A stretch of 64,000 nt of DNA from Actinomycetospora callitridis (GCF_028737265.1 NZ_JAQZAK010000004.1:186001-250000); one strand, 5' to 3'; positions 25,748 to 34,755 are shown, counted from the first letter of the stretch. The notes: generated by a model not told the origin, from the sequence alone. Numbers and translations: made by a program.

Positions 25748-26141
25748 GTGTCGGTGCTCCTTCGTGGAAGGTCCGTGTTCGCGGACTCGAAAGCCCGAGG
25801 CGTGCGTCGTCGGGATGGCGCGCATGACGCGCGGGCGATCGCCGCAGCGGCCGCGCGGCGGTCAGGGAGACGTCATCAACGGCCTGCGGGCGGTCGGCCT
25901 CGGAGCTGCATCACCCGGAGCACAGGGCCCGCTCCACCGTGGGAGAAGGTGATGCAGAGAACCCTGACACCGTCGCCGGGACGGCGACCCACCTATCCGG
26001 GTAGTGACCGAGACCGTCGCCGGGTAGCGCGCCGAGCCGAGGTCCGGGGCCATGCCGATGTCCTGAGACACCACACGATCGGGCGCCGAGCACGGGTTCG
26101 AGCGAGCGCCCGGCTCGACGAGCCGTGAGCCTGGAGCCGGT
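25748..26141. other. Intergenic region between divergent genes
   Basis: About 390 bases separate the monooxygenase gene from the membrane-protein gene. No reading frame is convincing. The sequence ACCGTCGCCGGG occurs twice (near 25969 and 26011), the second copy followed by a repeat of CCGGGTAG. These direct repeats could be protein binding sites or just local redundancy. I see no clear -35/-10 pair. Confidence 0.4.
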
Positions 26142-26636
26142 ATGAGCTGGCAACCGCTCCTGGAGTTCGTGGGCTCGACCGCGTACGGCGTGCTGTCCGC
26201 ACTGATCCCGATCTTCAACAGCGAGATCTACATCGTGGCGTCCCAGGTCGGAGGGTTCGCCGAAGAGGTCACGGCGGCGACCGGCTGCGCCCTCGGCCAG
26301 AGCATCGGGAAGGTCGGCGTGGTCGTCGGACTGCGGCGGGGCGCGACCTCCGGGTGGGTCCGGCGGATGCGCGACCGTCCCCGGAAACCGGCCGGGAAGG
26401 TGCGGATGACGGTGCGAGGCTGGTCGGACCGCATGATGGGGCTCCTCGGTGGATCCCGGTGGGGAGTGGCGGTCGTCTTCCTCTCGGCCTGCGTGTTCAT
26501 CCCGCCGCTGTATCCGCTGACGCTCGCCGTCGCCGGAACGCGGATGTCCGTCATCGCCTTCGGCCTCGCCGTCCTCGTCGGGCGGATGCTGCTGTTCCTG
26601 GCCATCGCCTTCGGGGTGTCGGCTCTGGTCCGTTGA
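26142..26636 (+). CDS. Membrane protein, VTT/DedA-like
   Basis: This 164-aa protein has an N-terminal part with STAYGVLSALIPIFNSEIYIVAS and a Gly-containing segment, a basic middle loop (RRMRDRPRKPAGK), and two C-terminal helices (GVAVVFLSACVFIPPLYPLTLAVAG and FGLAVLVGRMLLFLAIAFGV). The conserved Pro/Gly features and Arg in the last helix recall the VTT (DedA/SNARE-associated) family, whose members move phospholipids or support membrane homeostasis. The match is weak. ATG 26142 is preceded by GGAG. Confidence 0.6.
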   Translation: MSWQPLLEFVGSTAYGVLSALIPIFNSEIYIVASQVGGFAEEVTAATGCALGQSIGKVGVVVGLRRGATSGWVRRMRDRPRKPAGKVRMTVRGWSDRMMGLLGGSRWGVAVVFLSACVFIPPLYPLTLAVAGTRMSVIAFGLAVLVGRMLLFLAIAFGVSALVR

Positions 26637-26711
26637 TCGGTGTCCGCCTCGGGCCGGGCACGCCACGGTGCGCCTCGGCGAGCTCGCGGTCCTGACACCG
26701 GAGGACGTCGG

Positions 26712-27287
26712 TCAGCCGGGGACCTTGTAGCCGTGCCGGAGGATGTCCCGTGCCCCGTCGGCCTGCTGGGTCCCCTGGGGGCCGGTCGAGCCGAGCCACG
26801 CCAGCATGGCGGCGCACCCCACGAGGTCGTGGGCGGTGACCTCCGGCCTCGCCACCCCGGCCTCCTGGGACTCGGCGAGGAACCTCGTGGTGGTGGCGAT
26901 CATCTCCTCGCACGCGGGGCCGAGCGGGGTCGGCTGCCCACCCTCCAACGCGCCCACCAGCGGGCCGGACAGGCCGCGGTAGCTCGCGACGTGTCGCTCC
27001 ACCTCGCCCAACCAGGCGTCCAGCCGCTCCGCGGGCCCGACGTCCCGTGCGATGCGCTCGCCGGCCGCGCGGAGCTCGTCGTTCTCGACCCGGAGGACCT
27101 CGGCCACCAGGCAGTCCCGGTCGGGGAAGTGTCGGTAGAGCGTCCCCGGACCCACGCCGGCCTCCCGGGCGATGGCCTCCAGCGAGGTCGTGACGCCGTG
27201 GAGCCGCAGGTGCCGCCGGGCGACCGCGACCAGCAACTCGCGGTTGCGCCGCGCGTCGGAGCGCATCGGCCGGTCGGTGTCCGCCAT
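26712..27287 (-). CDS. TetR family transcriptional regulator
   Basis: This 191-aa repressor has an N-terminal HTH (about 12-58: [37 protein letters not shown]) and a C-terminal ligand-binding helical domain (TetR_C SBDP-like). ATG 27287 begins [12 protein letters not shown]. It is divergent from the luciferase-family gene at 27440, with two matching palindromes between them, so it very likely represses that gene and itself. The inducer is unknown. Confidence 0.9.
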   Translation of the reverse strand: MADTDRPMRSDARRNRELLVAVARRHLRLHGVTTSLEAIAREAGVGPGTLYRHFPDRDCLVAEVLRVENDELRAAGERIARDVGPAERLDAWLGEVERHVASYRGLSGPLVGALEGGQPTPLGPACEEMIATTTRFLAESQEAGVARPEVTAHDLVGCAAMLAWLGSTGPQGTQQADGARDILRHGYKVPG

Positions 27288-27350
27288 GCGCGTCCTCCCC
27301 CCTGCCGTCCCCGTGTCGACCCTCCGTGGGTGCCACTGCGGGCAGGTTAC

Positions 27351-27391
27351 CGGAGGCAGCCTCCGTGTACGGTAAGTGGAGGGAGCCTCCG
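27351..27391. promoter_or_regulatory. Two tandem palindromic TetR operator candidates
   Basis: CGGAGGCAGCCTCCG (27351-27365) is a perfect 7-1-7 palindrome. GGAGGGAGCCTCCG (27378-27391) is its near copy, centred about 27 bases away. They lie 49-89 bases before the GTG of the oxidoreductase and 64-104 bases before the divergent tetR start. Copy number and position fit operators for two TetR dimers. Confidence 0.7.
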
Positions 27392-27439
27392 CTCGGGTGG
27401 GCGCGGCTCCGATCCCACCACGACCACGAGAGGACCGCC

Positions 27440-28477
27440 GTGGCGACGTCCGTCCCGCTCTCCCTGTTGGACCTGGCGCGGGTCCGCCCCGCCGAGACCG
27501 CTGCCGAGGGTGTCGCCCGCAGCGTGCGCCTGGCGCGCACCGCCGACGACCTCGGCTACCACCGGCTCTGGGTCTCCGAGCACCACAACATGCCCGGGCT
27601 CGCGTCCTCGGCGACGTCGCTCTACATCCAGCACCTGGCCGCGAACACCACGAACCTGCGCGTCGGGTCCGGCGGGATCATGCTCCCCAACCACTCGCCG
27701 CTCGTGATCGCCGAGCAGTTCGGCCTGCTCGAGACGCTCTTCCCGGGGCGGATCGACCTCGGGCTGGGCCGGGCGCCCGGGACCGACGGGGCCACGATGC
27801 AGGCCCTGCGTCGCGGGGCCGCCGCCTCCGAGCACTTCCCGGCCGACATCGTCGAGCTGCACGGCTACCTCACCGGCGAGACCACCGTTCCCGGGGTCCA
27901 GGCCTACCCGCACCACGCGGGCGGGGTCCCCCTCTACATCCTCGGATCCTCGCTCTACGGCGCCCAGCTCGCCGCCCACCTCGGCCTGCCGTACGCCTTC
28001 GCCTCGCACTTCGCCCCCGAGGCCCTCGTCGAGGCGGCCACCATCTACCGGGACCGCTTCGACGCCTCCCGGTCCCTCGCCGGCCCCGACGCGACGCCGC
28101 ACTTCATCGCCGCCGCCAACGTCGTCGCTGCCGACGACGCGGAGACCGCCGCCGCGCAGTACCGCCGGACCGAGCTCGAGTGGTTGCGCTCGATCCTGGG
28201 CCGCGGCCGGGACCTGTCCGACGAGCAGCTCGTCGAGCTCCGCGAGCACCCCTCCGGGCGCCAGGTCCTCGGCATGCTCGCCCGCACCCTCGTGGGCACC
28301 GGCCCCGAGGTCGTCGCCGGGCTCGACGCGCTCGCCGAGGAGGTCCGGGCCGACGAGCTCATCCTCGTCAACGCCGCGGTCGACGAGGACCACCAGCACC
28401 GCACCCTCGAGCTCCTCGCCCCGCAGACGGGCCGAGGGGTCCGCGACGAGGCTCCCCTCGCCGCCTCGGCGGTCTGA
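27440..28477 (+). CDS. Luciferase-like FMN monooxygenase (group 1)
   Basis: This 345-aa TIM-barrel protein matches the luciferase family oxidoreductase group 1. The diagnostic start [10 protein letters not shown] is followed by [38 protein letters not shown] and [12 protein letters not shown]. Members use reduced FMN or F420 to oxidise small organics, but few substrates are known. It starts at GTG 27440. It is the first gene after the TetR operators and is followed after 44 bases by a second luciferase-family gene, so the two are probably one regulated unit. Confidence 0.87.
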   Translation: MATSVPLSLLDLARVRPAETAAEGVARSVRLARTADDLGYHRLWVSEHHNMPGLASSATSLYIQHLAANTTNLRVGSGGIMLPNHSPLVIAEQFGLLETLFPGRIDLGLGRAPGTDGATMQALRRGAAASEHFPADIVELHGYLTGETTVPGVQAYPHHAGGVPLYILGSSLYGAQLAAHLGLPYAFASHFAPEALVEAATIYRDRFDASRSLAGPDATPHFIAAANVVAADDAETAAAQYRRTELEWLRSILGRGRDLSDEQLVELREHPSGRQVLGMLARTLVGTGPEVVAGLDALAEEVRADELILVNAAVDEDHQHRTLELLAPQTGRGVRDEAPLAASAV

Positions 28478-28521
28478 CCCGCACGCCGAACACGACGACC
28501 CGACATCAGGAGGTAACGATC

Positions 28522-29361
28522 TTGGCGATGGACCTGGGCCGGTACGGCATCTGGCAGGGGGCGTGGCAGCTCGACCCCGAGATCGCGCGCGCGGTCGAGT
28601 CGCTGGGGTTCGGCACGATCTGGATCGGCGGCTCCCCTCCCGGAGATCTCGCCCTGGCCGAGTCGCTGCTCGACGCGACCGACCACCTCATGATCGCGAC
28701 CGGCATCGTCAACATGTGGTCCACCCCGGCCGACGAGGTCGCCGCCTCCTACCACCGGCTCGAGGCGAAGCACCCCGGTCGCTTCCTGCTCGGCGTGGGT
28801 GTCGGCCACCCGGAGGCCACCAGCGACTACACCCGCCCCTACGCCACGGTCGTCGAGTACCTCGACGCCCTCGACGCCGCCGAGGTCCCGGTCTCCCGCC
28901 GGGTGCTCGCGGCACTCGGCCCGAAGGTCCTTCGGCTCGCCGCCGAGCGGGCCGCCGGCGCGCACCCCTACCTCGTTCCCCCCGAGCACACCCGTCGAGC
29001 CCGCGACATCCTCGGCGACGGGGTCCTGCTCGCCCCGGAGAACAAGGTCGTCCTGCACCCCGACCCCGCCACCGCGCGCGGGATCGGCCGCCCCGCCGTG
29101 CAGAAGCCCTACCTGGGGCTGCGCAACTACGTCAGCAACCTCGAGCGTCTCGGCTGGACCGACGCCGACATCGCCGACGGCGGCAGCGACGCCCTGATCG
29201 ACGCCCTCGTCGCGCACGGCGAGCCGGAGGCGGTCGCAGCACGGCTCGACGAGCACCTCGACGCCGGCGCCGACCACGTCTGCGCCCAGGTCCTCGCGGT
29301 GAAGGGCGACCCCCTGCTCCCCGACCTGCGCCGCCTGGCCGGAGCACTCCGGCTGAGCTGA
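28522..29361 (+). CDS. F420-type LLM class oxidoreductase
   Basis: This protein of about 279 aa belongs to the luciferase-like family in the F420-dependent branch: FGTIWIGGSPPGDLAL, MIATGIVNMWSTPADEVAASYHRLEAKHPGRF in part, LGVGVGHPEA and a C-terminal DAGADHVCAQVL. AGGAGGT at 28508-28514 suits TTG 28522 with seven bases of spacing; ATG 28528 is the alternative and shortens it by two residues. It lies 44 bases after a group 1 luciferase-like gene. The substrate is unknown. F420 use is inferred from family resemblance and the host. Confidence 0.82.
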   Translation: MAMDLGRYGIWQGAWQLDPEIARAVESLGFGTIWIGGSPPGDLALAESLLDATDHLMIATGIVNMWSTPADEVAASYHRLEAKHPGRFLLGVGVGHPEATSDYTRPYATVVEYLDALDAAEVPVSRRVLAALGPKVLRLAAERAAGAHPYLVPPEHTRRARDILGDGVLLAPENKVVLHPDPATARGIGRPAVQKPYLGLRNYVSNLERLGWTDADIADGGSDALIDALVAHGEPEAVAARLDEHLDAGADHVCAQVLAVKGDPLLPDLRRLAGALRLS

Positions 29362-29443
29362 CCGCCGGCGGAGCGGGCCCGGCCGCCGACCCGGGATCGT
29401 CGAGGACTGTCGACGACCTGGCGCTCGTCGCGTCCGACGCAGG

Positions 29444-30220
29444 TCAGTGAGGGTGCTGACCAGCGGTGGCCCCCGAGGCGCCGACCGGACTGCCCATCCC
29501 GTGGATCTCGAGGCGGTCGATGTCGCGGGGACCCACACCGACAGGACGCCGGCGCTGCCGCCAGGGCTGCGCCGTCCAGCGCTCGCACCACGCGGGAGCG
29601 GCGATCAACGGGAGGAAGCCGGCCCAGAACTCGTTCATCAGGTCCCAGAGGGGTGCTGCGTCGCCACCCGCATCGGCGACCGTCGCCCGGCCGGCGAAAC
29701 TGGCGACGACCTCGTCGGCGATCCAGCCCGGGTCCGCCTCACGACGCAGCAGGCCTTCGGTCTGCGCGTCGGCGAGCAACTCCTCGGCCTGGTCACGCCA
29801 CCAGGCGATGACCTCGGCCAGCGTCGGCGTGACGACGACGCGGTCGCGCAACAGGCGGCCGGCACCGCGCACGATCGGGTCGTCGAGACGGACGATCACG
29901 GCGTCGGTCAGGAGGACCAGCGCTTCGAGGCCGTCACCGGCGACCCGGCGGACCGCGGGCAGGACCTGGTCCCACGATTCACTCATCGCCGCGACGAGTG
30001 CCTCGGCGACGGCGTGCTTGGACGCGAAGTGGAAATAGAGCGCGCCCTTGGTCGGGACGCCGTCCCCCACCAGGTCGTTGAGCGCCGTGCCGTGGAAGCC
30101 CTGGATCGCGAAGCGCTCTCCCGCCGCGGCGAGCAGGGCACGTCTCGTGGCACGGGACCGCGCCTGCTGCGGCACCCGCGCCCCCTCCACCGCCGACGCG
30201 GCCTCAGTCGCCACGACCAT
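29444..30220 (-). CDS. TetR regulator of the gamma-butyrolactone-receptor type
   Basis: This 258-aa protein starts with the ArpA/ScbR-like DNA-binding block: QARSRATRRALLAAAGERFA, GFHGTALNDLV, and TKGALYFHFASKHAVAEALV. The core of about 200 residues is typical of the receptor family, which senses butyrolactone-like signals and controls secondary metabolism or a nearby enzyme gene. The last 45 residues are a Pro/Arg-rich extension of unclear value. ATG 30220 is supported by the MVVATEA start. A perfect 24-bp dyad lies 164 bases upstream. The ligand is not predicted. Confidence 0.82.
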   Translation of the reverse strand: MVVATEAASAVEGARVPQQARSRATRRALLAAAGERFAIQGFHGTALNDLVGDGVPTKGALYFHFASKHAVAEALVAAMSESWDQVLPAVRRVAGDGLEALVLLTDAVIVRLDDPIVRGAGRLLRDRVVVTPTLAEVIAWWRDQAEELLADAQTEGLLRREADPGWIADEVVASFAGRATVADAGGDAAPLWDLMNEFWAGFLPLIAAPAWCERWTAQPWRQRRRPVGVGPRDIDRLEIHGMGSPVGASGATAGQHPH

Positions 30221-30383
30221 CTCCCCCAGAGCCGTCGACCGGCGCACCGACCAGCACGGTGTCGGCCTGCACCGGTCCGAGAAGTGTGGAGCCCGTCCGG
30301 ACGACACGCCATCCCCGGATCGGCGCCCGTGACACGGCAACTGGCCCAACGTGCGGTCCGACGCGGAGAGGACCCTTCCGCTC

Positions 30384-30407
30384 GAACCGTACCGCTGGGT
30401 ACGGTTC
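30384..30407. promoter_or_regulatory. Perfect 10-bp-arm inverted repeat (TetR-like operator)
   Basis: GAACCGTACC and GGTACGGTTC pair perfectly across a GCTG spacer. The spacing and length are those of TetR-family operators. It sits between the divergent tetR gene (start 30220) and the decayed flavin monooxygenase remnant at 30778, where a target promoter would be expected. Confidence 0.65.
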
Positions 30408-30777
30408 TCGGTAGCGGGTGCCGGAGCGTCGGGGGCCCTGATCCGCGTCGGGGGGAGGCGACGTCGCCGGAGAGGGGGCCGGCGACGTCGTTCCCCTGTC
30501 CGACACGTGCGGCCCCGAGCCCGACGCGTCGGGCTCCTCGCCTCCACGGCGGGTGGTGCGGTGCAACAACGTCACCCCGACACGGTGCTCGAGCTGCTGG
30601 CGTCACGGCCTTGCGACGGTCTTCCTCGCTCGCCACCGAGATGGTCGCCCTGTCAGTGACCGATCGACAGCGTCACGAGGCGCGACTCGTCGACCAGCGA
30701 CACGTACGCGAGCCGGCCACCGGGGGCCGTGGCCACGCTGGTCGGGGGTCACCGAGACCCCGTCGTGAGGGAGGCCC
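30408..30777. other. No intact gene; start of a decayed region
   Basis: Reading frames here are Arg-rich and show no domain I can place. The stretch lies between a probable TetR operator and a flavin-monooxygenase C-terminal fragment, so it may be the eroded body of that gene. I cannot show this from the translations. Confidence 0.35.
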
Positions 30778-30891
30778 TTGCCGCCTACGAATGCCGGGCT
30801 CGTACTCGCACGTCCCGATGGGCACGTCGCCTGGCGGAGCGACCGCACGCCCGACGACCCCACCGCGATCGTCGACACGGTCCGGGGCCCT
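30778..30891 (+). pseudogene. C-terminal fragment of a FAD-dependent aromatic monooxygenase
   Basis: The translation contains AGLVLARPDGHVAWRS followed by DDPTAIVDTVRG. This is the hallmark end of PheA/TfdB-type flavin monooxygenases, where RPDGHVAWR closes the thioredoxin-like C-terminal domain. The rest of the enzyme (normally 500-550 aa) is not readable upstream in any frame, and no FAD motif is present. It therefore looks like the remnant of a lost gene that the adjacent TetR regulator may once have controlled. Confidence 0.6.
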
Positions 30892-30906
30892 CGCGCGACC
30901 GCGACT

Positions 30907-30941
<35 letters not shown>

Positions 30942-31336
30942 TTGCCGCGTCGCCCGGTCGCTAGCCCGCGGCCCGGCCAGATCGCGCGGACCCGGCACAG
31001 GCCCGCTGCTCACGGACCACCACCACAGCCGCGAACGGAGCTCGACGACGGTCGCTCGTCTGCCCCTCCCGCCCACCTCGATCGTCGGAAGCGTGCCGCA
31101 GCCCGACTAGTTGATCGACAGGCGAGAGGTTGCGGGACGCTTCCCACCCCGCGTCCTGCTCTCCGCCCGCCCTGCCGAATGGCCGGTCCGGGTGAGCCAC
31201 TCGCGGTCAAGCGTCGTGCAACAGCTCACGCCCACCGCACAGCGCTGCTTCGACCTCGGCCGCGCCATCGGCCGCCGACTCGCGGCGGGTGGTGGCGTGC
31301 TCCACGTCGAGGACGCCACCACCGCCGCTGTCGAGC

Positions 31337-32251
31337 TCAGCGCCGGGTCTGAGCGGACCCGGTGCGGCCGTCCGTGGTCCCGGTGGACTGAGTCTCGTCG
31401 GTGGCCTCGATCTGCTCCTTGCGGACCTCGTCGGAGATCTGCTCGTGATCGCGGTGGGTCTCGGTGTCCATACGGACCCGCTCCTTGGCCACGGTCTCCT
31501 TGCCGACCACGGGCCGCTCCTCGTGCAGCACGACCTCGTGCTCCTCCTCGGAGATCGACGGGCCGTCGTGGGCGGCCGGAGCGTTCGCCTCGGTGATCGG
31601 CTCGCGCTCGACGCGGACCTCCTCGCGCGACACCGGCACCGTCTGGGTCACGTTCTCGGTGACCACGTACTTTCGCAGCCGCGCCCGCCCGCGCTCCTGG
31701 GTCTGCGTGCCGACCCGCAGCTCCTCCTCCGAGCGCGTCATCGCCTGGTCAGTGGTGGGACCCGACGTATCGTGACCGACGGCGCCCTCGTGCTCGCCGT
31801 CGCGCTCGGTGCCTCGGCGTTCGGTGCCACGGCTCTGGCCGGTGCCGGCGGCGGTGTGCTCGTCGCGCTCACGCCGGCCGACCTGGTCGCCGCCGGTCGG
31901 GCTGTCGTCGGTGCGCGCGGTAGCGGTGTCACCGCCGTAGTCGACCCCGTAGTGGGCGAACAGCTGCCGCTCGTCGTCGACCGACAGTTGTTGGCCCGGG
32001 TCGTGATGCGGGGCGTTGCGGACCTCGTCCTTGCTGAACGGGACCTGCAGGTGCCCGTTGTCGTAGTGGGCGGTGGCCAGCGGGACCAGGGACACATGGC
32101 TGCCGAACAGCCCTGTCGTCACCGCGGCCCATTCCGGGCGCTGGGTCTGGTTGTCGAGGTAGACGGTGTCGACCTTGCCGAGCTTCTCTCCGTCGCTGCC
32201 GGTGACGGCAGCGCCGTACATCTCTCGAGGATCGCTGAGGTTGACGGTCAT
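31337..32251 (-). CDS. PRC-barrel and DUF2382 domain protein
   Basis: This 304-aa protein has an N-terminal PRC-barrel-like domain (about 1-80: YGAAVTGSDGEKLGKVDTVYLD, LVPLATAHYDNGHLQVPF) and a C-terminal DUF2382 domain (about 175-285: SEEELRVGTQTQERGRARLRKYV, VTQTVPVSREEVRVEREP, EEHEVVLHEERPVV). A polar linker rich in Thr, Gly and Glu joins them. Such stress-related cytoplasmic proteins (YsnF-like) are common in actinobacteria and Deinococcus; their activity is unknown. ATG 32251 is preceded by GGAGGAG. It lies inside a stretch of decayed genes and may have come with it. Confidence 0.85.
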   Translation of the reverse strand: MTVNLSDPREMYGAAVTGSDGEKLGKVDTVYLDNQTQRPEWAAVTTGLFGSHVSLVPLATAHYDNGHLQVPFSKDEVRNAPHHDPGQQLSVDDERQLFAHYGVDYGGDTATARTDDSPTGGDQVGRRERDEHTAAGTGQSRGTERRGTERDGEHEGAVGHDTSGPTTDQAMTRSEEELRVGTQTQERGRARLRKYVVTENVTQTVPVSREEVRVEREPITEANAPAAHDGPSISEEEHEVVLHEERPVVGKETVAKERVRMDTETHRDHEQISDEVRKEQIEATDETQSTGTTDGRTGSAQTRR

Positions 32252-32596
32252 GATCGGAACAACTCCTCCGGATCGAGCCCATTGCGCAGGTTGCCCACCC
32301 GATCGATTCGGGGCGCGCGGACGCGGGCGAGACGTCGAACAACAAGGAACACGCGGCCCGCCCGATGCTGGACGAGGAGCAGCAAGATCTCGGAATTGCT
32401 GCCGCGATGACGAAGAAGTGTTCGCCGCCCGCGTCCCACGGAGGGTGGCCGGCGAGCCGGAGGACCAATCCTGCGAACGCTGCGGCGATCGGAGCAATTT
32501 ACGATGGCGACGACAGCCGTTCAGCGCAATTTCGCCGCCGGTCCGGACACGACGAGGGCCGCCCCCTCCGGAGCACGTGCGGTGTCGAGATGTCGA
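32252..32596. other. No gene seen
   Basis: This 345-base stretch lies upstream of the PRC-barrel gene and must hold its promoter. Frames on both strands are short or Arg/Pro-rich. I see no conserved motif, hairpin or repeat of note. Confidence 0.4.
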
Positions 32597-33243
32597 TCAG
32601 CGGGCGCGGAACGCCTCCGTGGCCCCCAGGGCGCGGGGCTCGGTACCGTCGCCGTTGTAGGGCCCGGGTTGGGCGTACTGCTCGGGGTACTGCTGGGCCT
32701 GAGCCATTGCACGCTGTGACCGGCCTGGAGCTCGGCCTGGACCTGGTCCGACTGCTGCTTGAGCCGTGCGGTCCCCGGATTGATCAGGTCGGGCGGCGGC
32801 GTCACGGCCACCGAGACCGAAGGCCAGCGCCGACCCGGCGCGATCGCGCCGATCAGGGCGATGAGGTGGCGTTCACGATCGTCGCGGCGATCCCGAGCTG
32901 GTCGAGGATCATGAATAGTGCGATCACCACGACGAGCGTCGGTGCCACAGCTGCCGCGACCAGAAAGATCGGCCGCGCGGCGAGGACGTCGGGCAGGTCG
33001 GACAGCACCAGGGTATGGATCCGGAGACCACGGGAATGTCCAGCGTCCCGACCGCGCAGACGACCACGAAGACCATCAGCACGTACTGCACGACCAGCCG
33101 ACGATCTGGGAGGGCTTGCCATGCGGAGAGCAGCGGGCGATGTACTCCCCCGCTGGAGCTGTGGGTCAGCTTCTCGTCGACGCGGATCTTGCGCAGCAGA
33201 CGGCTGATCCCGGCCCGGACGAGCCGGGCGATGAGGTGCGGCG
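32597..33243 (-). pseudogene. Frameshifted conserved-TM-helix (MscS-like) channel gene
   Basis: Pieces of one membrane protein are readable on the minus strand in changing frames. First LIARLVRAGISRLLRKIRVDEK, then RRLVVQYVLMVFVVVCAVGTLDIPVVSG in part, then (after a shift) LSDLPDVLAARPIFLVAAAVAP and VVVIALFMILDQLGIA. Later come ALIGAIA-like and ALAFGLGGRDAA text in other frames, and finally AQAQQYPEQYAQPG. This order matches the conserved TM-helix family related to small mechanosensitive channels. At least three frame changes and a missing N-terminus show that it is inactive. Confidence 0.7.
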
Positions 33244-33362
33244 CATCTGAAGGAGTACGTCGCTCCACCAGAAGATGGCTGGTGATTACGGTCGTCGTCG
33301 GAATTTTCCCCTCTCTCACGCAGTGCGGGTTCGCTCGCGCAATGAGTGGGGCAACAGAGGCG

Positions 33363-33767
33363 ATGAGCGAGGATGGGAACGCGGGCCCCTCACGGCGGAG
33401 ACGGATCGGACAGGCTCGTTCTTCAGCCGCCACGTCGCGCATCGAGGACCAGGCCCCTCCGCGGACATCTGATGGTTCTGAGGCTTCTCGGCGGCCAAGG
33501 CAACGTCTCGGCGCCCGGCGAATCCTGACCGCAGCCCAGGCATTCGCGAACGACCTGGATTGGCAGTGGGAGGCCCTGTCCGGCCTTCGTCGTGACGACG
33601 ATGGCTGGACCGTGGCGATGGATGTGGTCGAAACCCGACGTGTGCCCTCGACGACCGACGTCATCGCCGTGTACGAGGTCGATTTCGACGAAGGGGGAGA
33701 GCTTCTCGGCTATCGTCGGATGCGCCACTACGTGCGCGGACGGGGAGACAACGAGCAATCGCGTTAG
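33363..33767 (+). CDS. gvpO: Gas vesicle protein GvpO
   Basis: This 134-aa protein has the GvpO domain in its C-terminal 90 residues: ILTAAQAFANDLDWQWEALSGL, DGWTVAMDVVETRRVPSTTDV and VIAVYEVDFDEGGELLGYRRMRHYVRG in part. GvpO is an accessory protein of actinobacterial gas vesicle clusters. No GvpA, F, K or N gene is in the window, so this is an orphan. The N-terminal 45 residues are basic and disordered. ATG 33363 has a short GAGG spacing; ATG 33342 is possible. It lies between a decayed channel gene and an integrase remnant, so it is probably cargo of a lost element. Confidence 0.82.
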   Translation: MSEDGNAGPSRRRRIGQARSSAATSRIEDQAPPRTSDGSEASRRPRQRLGARRILTAAQAFANDLDWQWEALSGLRRDDDGWTVAMDVVETRRVPSTTDVIAVYEVDFDEGGELLGYRRMRHYVRGRGDNEQSR

Positions 33768-33769
33768 CC

Positions 33770-34004
33770 TCAGCCGTCGACGACCTCGAGCACGCCGCGG
33801 CGACCCGAGTCGACCTCGGCGAGCAGGCGCGTTCGGACCTTCTCGGCCTGAGCCGCCGCCTTCGGGCCGGCCGGCACGACCTCGGCGAGGCCGTTGCTCA
33901 GTGACCCAGTCGTAGCCGGCGTAGACCCGCACCCTGAGCGACCCGCTGGGCAGCTTCTGGATCGTCCCGCGGCGGCGCCCTGCCGAGGCCGACGAGGACG
34001 TCAT
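33770..34004 (-). pseudogene. Truncated tyrosine recombinase (integrase) remnant
   Basis: From ATG 34004 the minus strand encodes RRRGTIQKLPSGSLRVRVYAG and YDWVT, the N-terminal arm-binding text of phage-type integrases. After a frame change it reads LAEVVPAGPKAAAQAEKVRT and RLLAEVDSG, then stops at 33770. A complete integrase has about 400 residues and a catalytic R-H-R-Y set, all missing here. It lies 81 bases from the 3' end of tRNA-Val, the usual place for such an enzyme, and marks an old integration event. Confidence 0.8.
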
Positions 34005-34085
34005 GGTGCGACCGAAGTGCGGGTCGGCACCACGATTGATGACACGAAGCCGTGCGGATAGACGTCTGCAAGCCTCTGACCTGCG

Positions 34086-34157
34086 TGGGCGCGGCAGGAT
34101 TCGAACCTGCGACCGACGGCTTGTAAGGCCGTTGCTCTTCCGCTGAGCTACGCGCCC
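34086..34157 (-). tRNA. tRNA-Val (anticodon UAC)
   Basis: The minus strand folds as a complete cloverleaf: acceptor GGGCGCG pairs with CGCGCCC plus discriminator A, D-arm AGCTCAGCGGAAGAGC, anticodon stem ACGGC/GCCGT with loop CTTACAA giving anticodon UAC, and T-arm CGCAGGTTCGAATCCTGC in order. The CCA end is not encoded. Its 3' end faces the integrase remnant, so it is the likely attachment site of the decayed element at lower coordinates. Confidence 0.95.
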
Positions 34158-34233
34158 GGTCCGGAGCGAACGGGGAGTTCGTCCGCCTAGAAGCAGCGAA
34201 CAGCACGTTCGCTCCGGAAGCCAGGGAGTCCGG

Positions 34234-34695
34234 TCAGGCCAGCTGCTTCAGCGCGTCGCGCCAGCCCTGCTGGTCGCGGGCCTCGCCGGGGCCGTTGTGC
34301 TCCGCGAAGCGCACGACGCCGTCGGAGTCGATCAGGAACGTGCCGCGGAAGGCGAACCCCAGGTCGGCGCTGAAGACGCCGTAGGACTCGGACACCGCGC
34401 CGTGGGGCCAGAAGTCGGAGAGCAGCGGGAACTCGTAGCCCTCCTGCTGCGCCCAGACCTTGAGCGACCAGGTGGTGTCGCAGGAGACGCCGACGACCTG
34501 GACGTCGTCGTTCTGGAACGACGGCAGGTCGTCGCGCACCGAGCAGAGCTCGCCGGTGCAGATCCCGGAGAACGCGAAGGGGAAGAACACCAGGAGGACG
34601 GCCTTGTCGCCGGCGAAGTCGGCGAGCGAGACCTCCTGCCCGTCCTGGTTCTTGAGCGTGAAGTCGGGGGCCTTCGAGCCCACCTCGACGGTCAT
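34234..34695 (-). CDS. ahpE: One-Cys peroxiredoxin AhpE
   Basis: This 153-aa thioredoxin-fold enzyme reduces hydroperoxides and peroxynitrite. The peroxidatic Cys46 lies in FAFSGICTGELC, with the conserved Pro/Thr surroundings and a second Cys51. The C-terminal HNGPGEARDQQGW region matches M. tuberculosis AhpE (Rv2238c). ATG 34695 begins MTVEVGSKAPDF. The DUF3052 gene lies just upstream on the same strand, as Rv2239c does in mycobacteria. Reducing partners are likely mycothiol/mycoredoxin. Confidence 0.94.
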   Translation of the reverse strand: MTVEVGSKAPDFTLKNQDGQEVSLADFAGDKAVLLVFFPFAFSGICTGELCSVRDDLPSFQNDDVQVVGVSCDTTWSLKVWAQQEGYEFPLLSDFWPHGAVSESYGVFSADLGFAFRGTFLIDSDGVVRFAEHNGPGEARDQQGWRDALKQLA

Positions 34696-34755
34696 CTGAC
34701 CAGTCTCCTGTTCCGTCCGGGTCGAGAACCCGGCCAGCCTAGCGAGGAGCGCAGG

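Noticed and set aside
32521..32811. 96-codon minus-strand ORF as an independent gene
   Set aside because: Part of it (LKQQSDQVQAELQAG) reads as one piece of the frameshifted channel pseudogene, not a separate protein.
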